Translations under genes and position numbers: made by a program
Notes under the pieces: generated by a model
The model's database searches: none
Told to the model about the DNA's origin: nothing
Seen by the model: the letters and a program-made list of their open reading frames with translations, nothing else
DNA from: Puniceicoccales bacterium
Lineage (GTDB): Bacteria; Verrucomicrobiota; Verrucomicrobiia; Opitutales; UBA953
Length of the DNA: 17,299 bases
Assembly: GCA_031289285.1 (NCBI GenBank)
Contig: JAITPT010000276.1
Span: 1-17,299 of the forward strand
Direction of reading: 5' to 3'
Shown: one piece after another, positions 1-5,981 of the stretch
Position numbering within the stretch: the stretch's first letter is position 1
How the letters are laid out: each line of letters begins with the position of its first letter

Positions 1-241
1 GCAGGATTTTGGATTACTTTGTGAACATTCGAAAAATCATGCACTTACGACGCAGCAGACATTTTGCGCATTTGTTGTGCCCGAATTAAAAGGCAGCCAT
101 TTTTTCTACTTGACTCCCCAATCGCTTGTGACCATTAGACCCACAACCTCACACGCAGCTTCGCACACAGTAGGATTATCGCGGAGCACACACCGTCACT
201 ACTCATCAACCTGACAATTACGCCTTGTGCATTACGCACAA
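1..241 (+). repeat. Dispersed ~300-bp structured element, copy 1 (diverged, 5' end cut by window edge)
   Basis: This stretch aligns with two other places in the window: 5180-5480 (opposite orientation) and 16496-16787. All three share the 15-mer AAATCATGCACTTAC (here from about 35) and a block containing CGAATTAAAAGGCAGCCA followed by a T-run and ACTTGAC. Similarity then weakens, but an ACACACC tract and an AACCTGACAATTACG block (cf. AACCCGATAATCTCG in the others) are still recognisable. Straight after that block lies a perfect 6-bp hairpin, TTGTGC/GCACAA with loop ATTAC (225-241), where the other copies have a GC-rich hairpin of different sequence. No convincing ORF fills it. Downstream it runs directly into a 166-bp tandem repeat, so its 3' end looks replaced. 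Function unknown; a non-coding RNA or a non-autonomous mobile element are both possible. Confidence 0.6.
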
Positions 242-612
242 TGCCAGAATGCAATAAAGTGCCAGACCCTTTTTTCTTTGACTCCCGATTTTCGTTCGAC
301 ACGGGGCTGGTAAGCACAGCACTTGTGGAGCGCGGTGGCAAAGCGCGGCATGAGCACCAACACCGCTTTTGCAGAGACCGCAAGCATCCGCAACCAGTAT
401 GAAAAAGTGCCAAAATGCAATAAAGTGCCAGACCCTTTTTCCTTTGACTCCCGATTTTCGTTCGACACGGGGCTGGTAAGCACAGCACTTGTGGAGCGCG
501 ATGGCAAAGCGCGGCATGAGCACCAACACCGCTTTTGCAGACACCGCAAGCATCCGCAACCAGTATGAAAAAGTGCCAGAATGCAATAAAGTGCCAGACC
601 CTTTTTCCTTTC
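242..612. repeat. 166-bp tandem direct repeat, two full copies plus a partial third
   Basis: Units start at 242, 408 and 574, an exact spacing of 166 bp both times. The third unit is broken off after about 38 bp. Each begins with GTGCCARAATGC, then AAAGTGCCAGACCCTTTTT. Both full units continue through a nearly identical stretch with AGCACAGCACTTGTGGAGCG and a tract ending CATCCGCAACCAGTATG. The few differences are single bases. Because 166 is not a multiple of three, every frame is open in part, which produces overlapping spurious ORFs on both strands. The core AAAGTGCCAGACSCTTTTT also occurs at 5011-5030 and, reversed, in the 145-bp tandem repeat at 5575-5870. Confidence 0.85.
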
Positions 613-756
613 TGCGCTCCCTTTGACGTTTCCTGCGAATTGAGTTTGGACGTTGGTGAGGGATTTGCGGAAGCCGTCCACGCTTCCTTTACAGGCGAGT
701 GTTTTGGCAACGAAGTCACCTGGGTTGACGGAGATGTCGAATTTTATGTCTGGCAT
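606..756 (-). pseudogene. Short coding remnant of unknown function, cut off by the 166-bp repeat array
   Basis: Reading minus from ATG at 756, the first ~50 residues (MPDIKFDISVNPGDFVAKTL, then ACKGSVDGFRKSLTNVQ and a tail ending KGSAERK) have the balanced composition of a real soluble protein. At about 610 the frame enters the tandem repeat and becomes Cys/Trp/Leu-rich repeat translation until a stop near 232. The simplest reading is that a gene lost its 3' part when the repeat array arose or inserted here. I do not recognise the family. It could instead be an intact short protein whose real end is the repeat-encoded stop, or chance coding. No clear ribosome-binding site is visible upstream. 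Confidence 0.4.
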
Positions 757-796
757 TGGTGTTGCGTTTGAGCGGTTTTGTTAGTTCGGTGGTGTT

Positions 797-898
797 ATGG
801 TTGTGAATGAAAAATGCGTGATGTTTACCATCTATCTGATGTTTTACGGCTCGGCTGTGCTGGTTGCTGGGCTGTTGGTTTTTGCGGCGCTGAATTGA
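797..898 (+). CDS. Possible 33-residue single-pass membrane peptide
   Basis: ATG at 797 opens a 33-codon frame ending in TGA at 896-898. The peptide has a short polar start (MVVNEKC) followed by one continuous hydrophobic stretch of about 25 residues (VMFTIYLMFYGSAVLVAGLL, then VFAALN), as expected for one transmembrane helix. A weak purine-rich GGTGGTG lies just upstream of the start. It resembles in size and shape the small accessory membrane subunits of bacteria such as KdpF or CydX, but no partner operon is nearby, so no function is assigned. It is divergent from the coding remnant at 756. Short hydrophobic ORFs do arise by chance, so this is a candidate only. Confidence 0.35.
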   Translation: MVVNEKCVMFTIYLMFYGSAVLVAGLLVFAALN

Positions 899-907
899 GG
901 TGGTTGG

Positions 908-1039
908 TTATTTGATGCTGGCGATGTAGCGTTCAGCGGTGGCGATTAGTTTGGCGGCGAGGGCGGCTTGTGGCGGGAGGGCACGGGGGTCGGCGGCGTG
1001 TGTGACTATCACTTCGCATCCTCTGCCATCGCACCCCAT
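908..1039 (-). CDS. Possible small hypothetical protein (43 aa)
   Basis: ATG at 1039 to a TAA at 908-910 gives MGCDGRGCEVIVTHAADP followed by an Ala/Leu-rich helix-like tail ending AERYIASIK. Composition is protein-like and unlike the shadow frames around it. The same frame is open further upstream through possible GTG starts (near 1069-1072, adding VVIFERRNERGF) and into the long hairpin element at 1079-1252, so the true start is uncertain. It could be the 3' remnant of a larger gene truncated by the hairpin element. Family not recognised; the two close cysteines (CDGRGC) are the only notable motif. Confidence 0.35.
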   Translation of the reverse strand: MGCDGRGCEVIVTHAADPRALPPQAALAAKLIATAERYIASIK

Positions 1040-1078
1040 AAAACCGCGCTCGTTTCGCCTCTCAAAAATCACCACCCC

Positions 1079-1252
1079 GCTAAACCTAAAAACGGCAGTT
1101 AATGCGGGCGGTTTTGCACAATCTTTTGGCCGTCTGCGGCTTGCGCTTTCCGCTCCACGCACCGCAAGGTGCGCGTCGGGAAAGCGCAAACCACAGCCGT
1201 CTCAAAATCTTGCGCAAACCCTTCCCGCTGAACTGCCGTTCTTAGGCTAAAG
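1079..1252. repeat. Long imperfect hairpin element A (~75-bp arms)
   Basis: The left arm (1079-1152) and right arm (1177-1252) are reverse complements over almost their whole length with scattered mismatches. At the apex is a second short hairpin, CGCACC/GGTGCG closed by a GCAA tetraloop (1158-1173). The left arm carries TTGCACAATCTTTTGG and the right arm CAAAATCTTGCGCAA; both also occur in the long hairpin at 9254-9423, although the flanking arm sequences differ. It sits in the downstream region of tilS, so it could fold in the tilS 3' transcript and act as a termination or stability structure, or be a MITE-like element. No ORF inside is credible. Confidence 0.75.
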
Positions 1253-1339
1253 ACCGTTTTTCGGTGTAACAGGTATAAGTCCTATGGGGCCTATCCCGTC
1301 GTGGCGGCTACTGCACACAGCGCGGAGGGTGGCTTGTTT

Positions 1340-3070
1340 CTATTTTTGGGGCGACGGGGATTGCCATGTTAGGCGGAGGGCGGAGCGGTCGCTGGGGCAG
1401 AGGCGGTGGTCGTGCGCAGGCGGCAAACCGGGGATCCAGAGTATCGCGCCCGTGGCGGAGTCGCAGACGACGGGGAGGCGGAGACGGACAAAAGGCGGGA
1501 TTTTTTTGTCGGTGAAGATGTCGCCGAGTTTGCGCGAACCGGGCGCACCCAGCGGGCGGTAGGTGTCGCCCGCACACCACGGGCGGACATGGAAACAGAC
1601 GGCGGCGGATGCGACGGCGGGAGCGGCGGATGCGACGGCGGGAGCGACGGATGGGGTGGCGGACGCGACGGCGGGAGCAGCGTTTGCGGGTTCGGCGAGA
1701 AAGACGGTTTCGGTGGGCGGAAACTTTCCGGCGCAAATCTCGGCGAACAATTCCGGCGAGAGAGCGATGCGGCGGACTTCGAGGAGACACGGGGGCGAGT
1801 CGCCCGTCGGCCAAAAGAGGCACACGCCCGCCGCGAGCAAACCCGTTCCAGCGGGCGGCGGCGACGGAAGCGGCGCGGTCTCGACAAAAAGTTTTCCGGT
1901 GTGCGGCTCAAAGCACAGGCGCGTCGTGGTGGCGTTGGCGTTGTTGTGAAACTCGTGCGCAAAAGGACGTCTTGCGGTGATGGCGGCGACGAGGGCGTCA
2001 ACGCGGTCGGGGCGGAGACTTGGGGCGGTGGGCGTGGCGGCGAGCAGAGCGCGGCGTAGGGCGCGGCGGTGCAAGGCAACAGGCAAACCAGCGAGGGGTG
2101 CCCAGTCGAAGGCGACGCGGTGTGAACGCCGTTCACCGAACTGAATGGGGCGCGTGTCTGTTTGCGTGAGCGAGGGCCAGAGGGAGTCGAGCCATGTTTC
2201 TAAGGCGGAGTCGTCTTCGGCGAGGAGACGGCGCGAACGGGCGACACCCGCGAGGAGCGTTTCCGTTTCGGGAGCGGTGGCGATTTGCGCACCGCTGTTT
2301 GCCGCCGCCCAAGCAGGGACGACCACGTGGCGGAGGCGGTTGCGCAGGTGGGCGTCGGCAGCGTTGGAGGCATCCTCGCGCCACGGGACGCCAGTTTGGC
2401 GCAGGGCGTCGAGGATGCGATGTTTGGCGAGCGACAGCAGCGGGCGGACAACCGCCAAACCGCCGGAAAAGTTTTGGACAGGACGCGGGGCAGCGAGGCC
2501 CGCCGTGCCCGCACCACGAGCGAGACGCATGAGGGCCGTCTCGGCGACGCCGCCGAGGTGGTGGCCTTCGACGAGGAGCGGGGCAGCGCAGGCGCGGCAT
2601 GTTCGACGGAAAAACGCGAGGCGCAGGTCGCGCAAGGCGGCCTCGGTGGCGGGCGGGTTGACGGGTGAATTGGCGGACGCGCCGGTGTCGCGGGCGAGCG
2701 AGCCAGCGACGTATTGTTCGCCGAGCGCGGCGGCGACGTTTGCGACGAAGGCGGCGTCGCCAGCGCATTCGGGGCGGGTGCCGTGGTCGTAGTGCAGGAC
2801 GGAGATTTTGCCGCGCCATTTCGGGAAATGCGCCCACACGAGCAGGAGCGCGGCGAGCGAGTCCGCACCGCCAGAGCAAGCGACGGCGAGGCGGGCGGGG
2901 GTGTTCACGCTGTTGTTTGCGCCGCCGTCGCTGCCGTTGTTGCCGCAGCTGTCGGCGTCGAGTCGCGCCGCTGCTTCGGCGTCGAGCGCGGCGGCGGGGA
3001 GCAGGGCCGCCAGCGCCGTCGCGGCGGTTTTCCAATCGGTGCAATCCGGTGCGGCGGTCTGGGTTTTCAC
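1340..3070 (-). CDS. tilS: tRNA(Ile)-lysidine synthase TilS
   Basis: TilS attaches lysine to C34 of the tRNA-Ile with CAU anticodon using ATP, so that it reads AUA. It acts in the cytoplasm. The N-type ATP-pyrophosphatase loop is clear: SGGADS at residues 66-71, then HYDHGTRPE at about 93-101. The next conserved block reads HHLGGVAET at 170-178, where the family normally has HHxDDxAET, so two aspartates are replaced by glycines. The C-terminal TilS domain is present (RPLGAPGSRKLGDIF, then a segment ending ILWIPGL). At 576 aa it is longer than E. coli TilS (432 aa), partly from a low-complexity Ala/Pro/Val/Ser linker encoded by 21-bp repeats near 1605-1680. The start is GTG at 3070 with no clear ribosome-binding site. 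It lies 112 bp downstream of rho on the same strand and may be co-transcribed. Confidence 0.92.
   Translation of the reverse strand: MKTQTAAPDCTDWKTAATALAALLPAAALDAEAAARLDADSCGNNGSDGGANNSVNTPARLAVACSGGADSLAALLLVWAHFPKWRGKISVLHYDHGTRPECAGDAAFVANVAAALGEQYVAGSLARDTGASANSPVNPPATEAALRDLRLAFFRRTCRACAAPLLVEGHHLGGVAETALMRLARGAGTAGLAAPRPVQNFSGGLAVVRPLLSLAKHRILDALRQTGVPWREDASNAADAHLRNRLRHVVVPAWAAANSGAQIATAPETETLLAGVARSRRLLAEDDSALETWLDSLWPSLTQTDTRPIQFGERRSHRVAFDWAPLAGLPVALHRRALRRALLAATPTAPSLRPDRVDALVAAITARRPFAHEFHNNANATTTRLCFEPHTGKLFVETAPLPSPPPAGTGLLAAGVCLFWPTGDSPPCLLEVRRIALSPELFAEICAGKFPPTETVFLAEPANAAPAVASATPSVAPAVASAAPAVASAAVCFHVRPWCAGDTYRPLGAPGSRKLGDIFTDKKIPPFVRLRLPVVCDSATGAILWIPGLPPAHDHRLCPSDRSALRLTWQSPSPQK
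1605..1680. repeat. In-frame 21-bp tandem repeats inside tilS
   Basis: The unit GCGGATGCGACGGCGGGAGC(G) is repeated directly and then in degenerate form. On the coding (minus) strand it gives runs of APAVASA, forming a flexible linker just before the TilS C-terminal domain. The period is a multiple of three, so copy number can change without a frameshift. Confidence 0.7.
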
Positions 3071-3182
3071 GGCGCGTTTTTTTGAAGGGGAGCGGACGGA
3101 GCGGAATGGTGGAATGGCGGCGGTGCGGCGGGCTTGGCGGTCGCCGGAGTTTCCACGCCGTCGCCGTCGTCGCCGCCGCCGG

Positions 3183-4706
3183 TTATTTGTTGAGAATCAT
3201 TTTGACGAACTCGGCATTGGTTTTGGTCTTGGCGAGGCGCTCGGTCATGGACTCGGCGATGTCCTCGATTTTGCCCGCACCGGACATTGCGCGACGCAGG
3301 AACGATGCGGCCTCCAACGCTTCTGGTGCGAGTATCAGTTCTTCTTTGCGGGTGCCGCTGGCGGCGAGGTTGAAGGCGGGCCAGATGCGTAGCTCGGCCA
3401 CTTTGCGGTCGAGCACCATCTCCATATTTCCCGTGCCTTTGAACTCCTCGAAAATGAGGTCGTCCATGCGGCTGCCGGTCTGCACGAGGGCGGAGGCGAC
3501 GATTGTGAGGCTGCCGCCTTCCTCGGTGTTGCGGGCACTGGAAAAAATCTGGCGCGGTTTTTCGAGTGCGCGTGAGTCAATGCCGCCAGACATGGTTTTG
3601 CCGGAACCCGTTTTTGCGTTGTTGTAGGCGCGGGTGAGGCGCGTGAGCGAGTCAATCAGCAAGACGACTTCGGCACCGGCTTCGACGAGGCGGCGGGCGC
3701 GTTCGGCGCAAGACTCGGCGACGGCGATGTGGCTGTGGACATCCTCGTCGTTGGACGAGGCGTAAAGCTCGGCGAGGGGCAACTCGCGGCGGAAGTCGGT
3801 GACCTCTTCGGGGCGCTCGTCAACGAGGAGCACCATGACTTTGCACTCGGGGTGGTTCTCGAAAACGCCCTGCGCGATGTCTTTGAGGAGGGTGGTTTTG
3901 CCAGTGCGAGGCGGGGCGACGATGACGCCGCGGGTGCCTTTGCCGACGGGGCAGAAGAGGTCTATCACGCGGTTGGTGAGGCGTCCGTCTTTGGTTTCGA
4001 GGTGAAGCTGTTTGTCGGGCGCGACGCTCGTAAGCTGGGTGAAGGCGAGGCAGCGGGCGCGCGCTTCGGGCGGGAGGCCGTCAACGGTTTCGACATCGCG
4101 CAGTTTTGTGCTGGAAAGACGTGGGTCGTGGATGGCCTTGCCGACGATGTAGGAGCCGCGTTTGAGGCGGTAACGTTTCGCGATGTCGCGGGCGACGAAG
4201 GGGTCGGTGGGGCGCGGTCTGCCGCCACGCTTGGTGGCGACGAGCACGCCGTTCTCTTTTTTGTCCGGCTCGAAAATGCCCTCGACCGTGATGATTTCGG
4301 TCTGCGGCTTGGGCTGCTGTTGCGGGTAGCGCGGCGGCTCGCGGTAGGAATCGCGGCGGGGCGAGTCGTAGCGGGGAGCGTCGCGGCGGGACGAGTTGCG
4401 GTAGGGGGAATCGCGGTAGGGCGAGTCGCGGCGAGGGGACGGGTTGTTGCGGGGCGGGTTTTGGTAGGAAGGGTCGCGGTAAGGTGGGTCGTTGCGAGGG
4501 GCGTCGTTTTCGGTGGCGGGCGGACGCTCGCCAGTGTTGTCGGCGGGAGTCGCGACGGCGTCGGGGGTGCCGCTGTTGGGGGCGCGGGTGTCCGCAGGTG
4601 TTGCGGCAAGGCTGGCGACGGCGGCTACATTGGCGACGGCGGCGTTAGTGGCGTCGTCGTTGCTGGCGGGCGCGGGTTGTGTGTTTTCCTGTGAATAATC
4701 GCTCAT
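3183..4706 (-). CDS. rho: Transcription termination factor Rho with long disordered N-terminal extension
   Basis: Rho is the hexameric RNA-dependent ATPase/helicase that releases RNA polymerase. From ATG at 4706 the protein is 507 aa, against 419 in E. coli. Residues 1-135 are low-complexity: first Ala/Asn/Thr-rich, then Arg/Asp/Ser/Tyr/Pro-rich near-repeats (RDSPYRDSPYR, RRDAPRYDSPRRDS). Residues about 137-192 match the cold-shock-like RNA-binding domain. The Walker A region is APPRTGKTT (264-272), DERPEEV is at 296-302, Walker B is VVLLIDS (347-353), and the Q/R-loop region GSGKTMSGGIDSRAL follows. The same frame is open upstream to 5309, but that stretch crosses a repeat element and is not Rho-like, so I chose 4706. 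No strong ribosome-binding site is visible. tilS follows on the same strand. Confidence 0.95.
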   Translation of the reverse strand: MSDYSQENTQPAPASNDDATNAAVANVAAVASLAATPADTRAPNSGTPDAVATPADNTGERPPATENDAPRNDPPYRDPSYQNPPRNNPSPRRDSPYRDSPYRNSSRRDAPRYDSPRRDSYREPPRYPQQQPKPQTEIITVEGIFEPDKKENGVLVATKRGGRPRPTDPFVARDIAKRYRLKRGSYIVGKAIHDPRLSSTKLRDVETVDGLPPEARARCLAFTQLTSVAPDKQLHLETKDGRLTNRVIDLFCPVGKGTRGVIVAPPRTGKTTLLKDIAQGVFENHPECKVMVLLVDERPEEVTDFRRELPLAELYASSNDEDVHSHIAVAESCAERARRLVEAGAEVVLLIDSLTRLTRAYNNAKTGSGKTMSGGIDSRALEKPRQIFSSARNTEEGGSLTIVASALVQTGSRMDDLIFEEFKGTGNMEMVLDRKVAELRIWPAFNLAASGTRKEELILAPEALEAASFLRRAMSGAGKIEDIAESMTERLAKTKTNAEFVKMILNK

Positions 4707-5179
4707 GCGGATAGCTTGGGATGGATGAAAAAAGTCGGGCGGCGCGGCATCGTTCGACTGAGAAACGGAGCGCGTGGGGCGCTGGCGTTGCAAACGATTC
4801 CGGCTGAGCCGTAGGTTTGTTTCTGAAAGTTGGGTGGCCGGCTGCGGGCGGTTGACCCCAAAGGCGGGGGCTGCAACCAAAAAATGACCGCTGGAAAAAT
4901 CCGGTGCAAGCAACGGGCATGGAGCCTGCCTGCCTGCCGCCCTCGCGCAAGGAAAAAGTGCCTCGCAAACGAATAAAACAAATAAGGGCAAATGAAGGGG
5001 CAAAGGCAAATAAAGTGCCAGACGCTTTTTCGTTTTCACCATCGTCCGCCGTCGCCGCTGCTGCTGCCACTCCGCCGTCCTTCTGTCCTGCACCTGCCTC
5101 ATGCACCCACCCTCGACGCCGCTCGTCATCAGGTTCCAGTTGTGCTGGTGGCATTCACGCCGCCAGCCCGAGAAAATCT
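4707..5179. other. Intergenic region upstream of rho; one core-motif copy, no gene recognised
   Basis: This stretch lies between the second ~300-bp element and the rho start. It holds one isolated copy of the dispersed core AAAGTGCCAGACGCTTTTT at about 5012-5030, preceded by purine-rich DNA with several GGCAAA-like repeats, and a short CCTGCCTGCCTGCC run near 4925. ORFs crossing it on the minus strand have skewed composition and are not credible. The rho promoter and leader should be here, but I cannot point to a convincing -35/-10 pair. Confidence 0.5.
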
Positions 5180-5480
5180 GGTTCCTCGCTACTTTGAGTG
5201 GGAACTCAAGTGTAGTCAGCCCCGCATGGGACGAGATTATCGGGTTACCAGATGCTGGTGGTGTGTATTCCGTTGCAATTTCGTAGAGGGAACGTGGTAT
5301 GCACTGCAAGGGAAAGTTGCACGAACTACAGCGAGGTCAAGTAATAAAATGGCTGCCTTTTAATTCGCAAACAATAAATGGGCAAAATGCTGCCCGTGTT
5401 GTAAGTGCATGATTTATCGCGTAGTTGAGAGGCGGATACTTACTTCTCCCTTTCCCTCGCTTCCCCCTACCCCCTCCTCT
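5180..5480 (-). repeat. Dispersed ~300-bp structured element, copy 2
   Basis: Reverse-complemented, this matches 16496-16787 over nearly its full length. In order on the minus strand: a G-run-rich purine tract (5443-5480), GAAGTA then ATCCGCCTCTC, GATAAATCATGCACTTAC, a GGGC/GCCC hairpin (5380-5395), CGAATTAAAAGGCAGCCA plus T-run and ACTTGAC, GTTCGTGCA then TTTCCCTTGC, ACACACCACCAGC, AACCCGATAATCTCG, a hairpin at 5219-5232, a TTGAGT/ACTCAA hairpin (5194-5209), and the end block CTCAAAGTAGCGAGGAACC. It is oriented the same way as rho, and its end is about 470 bp upstream of the rho start. It has no credible ORF. Confidence 0.8.
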
Positions 5481-5534
5481 TTCCGAATAATTAACCAGAC
5501 TAAAGATTTTGCCATTGGGTCGCAGGGACATCCG

Positions 5535-5580
5535 ATAATCCTAAAACCGTCCGCATTAACTGCCGTTTTTAGGGTTATTC
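5535..5580. repeat. Fragment related to long hairpin element A
   Basis: On the minus strand this contains a ~30-nt stretch (CTAAAAACGGCAGTTAATGC, then GG, one variable base, CGGTTTT) that matches the left arm of the hairpin at 1079-1252 at all but about one position. The rest of that hairpin is absent; instead the sequence folds back on itself locally with a ~10-bp stem (AATCCTAAAA with TTTTAGGGTT). It abuts the 145-bp tandem repeat. Confidence 0.55.
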
Positions 5581-5870
5581 GGAATCGGGAGGCGCGGCTG
5601 GTGCCGCGCACATACGGGCGAGACGTCCGTGCCACACACACGCGCCTGTGCTGTGGCTGGCAAGGCAAGTTTGCTTTTCGCAAAGAACAGGCAATGCAAG
5701 TGAAAAAGCGTCTGGCACTTTATTCGGAATCGGGAGGCAGCGGCTGGTGCCGCACACATACGGGCGAGATGTCCGGCCACACACACGCGCCTGTGCTGTG
5801 GCTGGCAAGGCAAGTTCGCTTTTCGCAAAGAACAGACAATGCAAGTGAAAAAGCGTCTGGCACTTTATTC
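5575..5870. repeat. 145-bp tandem direct repeat, two copies
   Basis: TTATTC recurs at 5575, 5720 and 5865, exact 145-bp steps. Each unit runs CGGAATCGGGAGG, then GCTGGTGCCGC, CATACGGGCGAGA, CACACACGCGCCTGTGCTGT, GGCTGGCAAGGCAAGTT and CTTTTCGCAAAGAACAG, and ends in GAAAAAGCGTCTGGCACTTT followed by ATTC. That last piece is the reverse complement of the core in the 166-bp repeat at 242-612. The two units differ at a few single bases plus small indels that cancel out. The frames across it are repeat translations, not genes. Confidence 0.85.
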
Positions 5871-5893
5871 GTTTTGGCCGTTTGTGCGCAGAA

Positions 5894-5925
5894 AACCCGA
5901 AAACCGCCTGCGCGGTTTTCGGGTT
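5894..5925 (-). terminator. Rho-independent terminator of the Gfo/Idh/MocA gene
   Basis: A perfect 14-bp stem (left arm 5894-5907, right arm 5912-5925) has a 4-nt loop. Read on the minus strand it comes 56 nt after the stop codon at 5982 and is followed by TTTTCTG. The T-run is short but the stem is strong. Confidence 0.8.
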
Positions 5926-5981
5926 CAAAATGACGAAACACGAGAGTCGTTTTCGCGTTCCGTGGGTCGTTTTCCACGAAA

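Noticed and set aside
232..610. Cys-rich small proteins in all frames over the 166-bp repeat
   Set aside because: They are the same repeat read in different frames because 166 is not divisible by three; no start signals.
1280..1310. CCTATGGGGCCTATCCC as a tilS terminator hairpin
   Set aside because: The CCTAT words are direct, not inverted, repeats and no T-run follows on the minus strand.
2665..3627. Plus-strand ORF of 320 codons opposite tilS and rho
   Set aside because: Arg-rich shadow that crosses two real genes and their spacer.
3729..4694. Plus-strand ORF of 321 codons opposite rho
   Set aside because: Gly/Val/Ala-rich mirror of the rho coding strand; no domain and no independent support.
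4707..5309. 200-residue N-terminal extension of the rho frame
   Set aside because: It translates a repeat element and upstream region; the protein is not Rho-like until the ATG at 4706.
5409..5933. ORFs on both strands across the 145-bp tandem repeat
   Set aside because: The frames are repeat translations that also run through the oxidoreductase terminator; no motifs.
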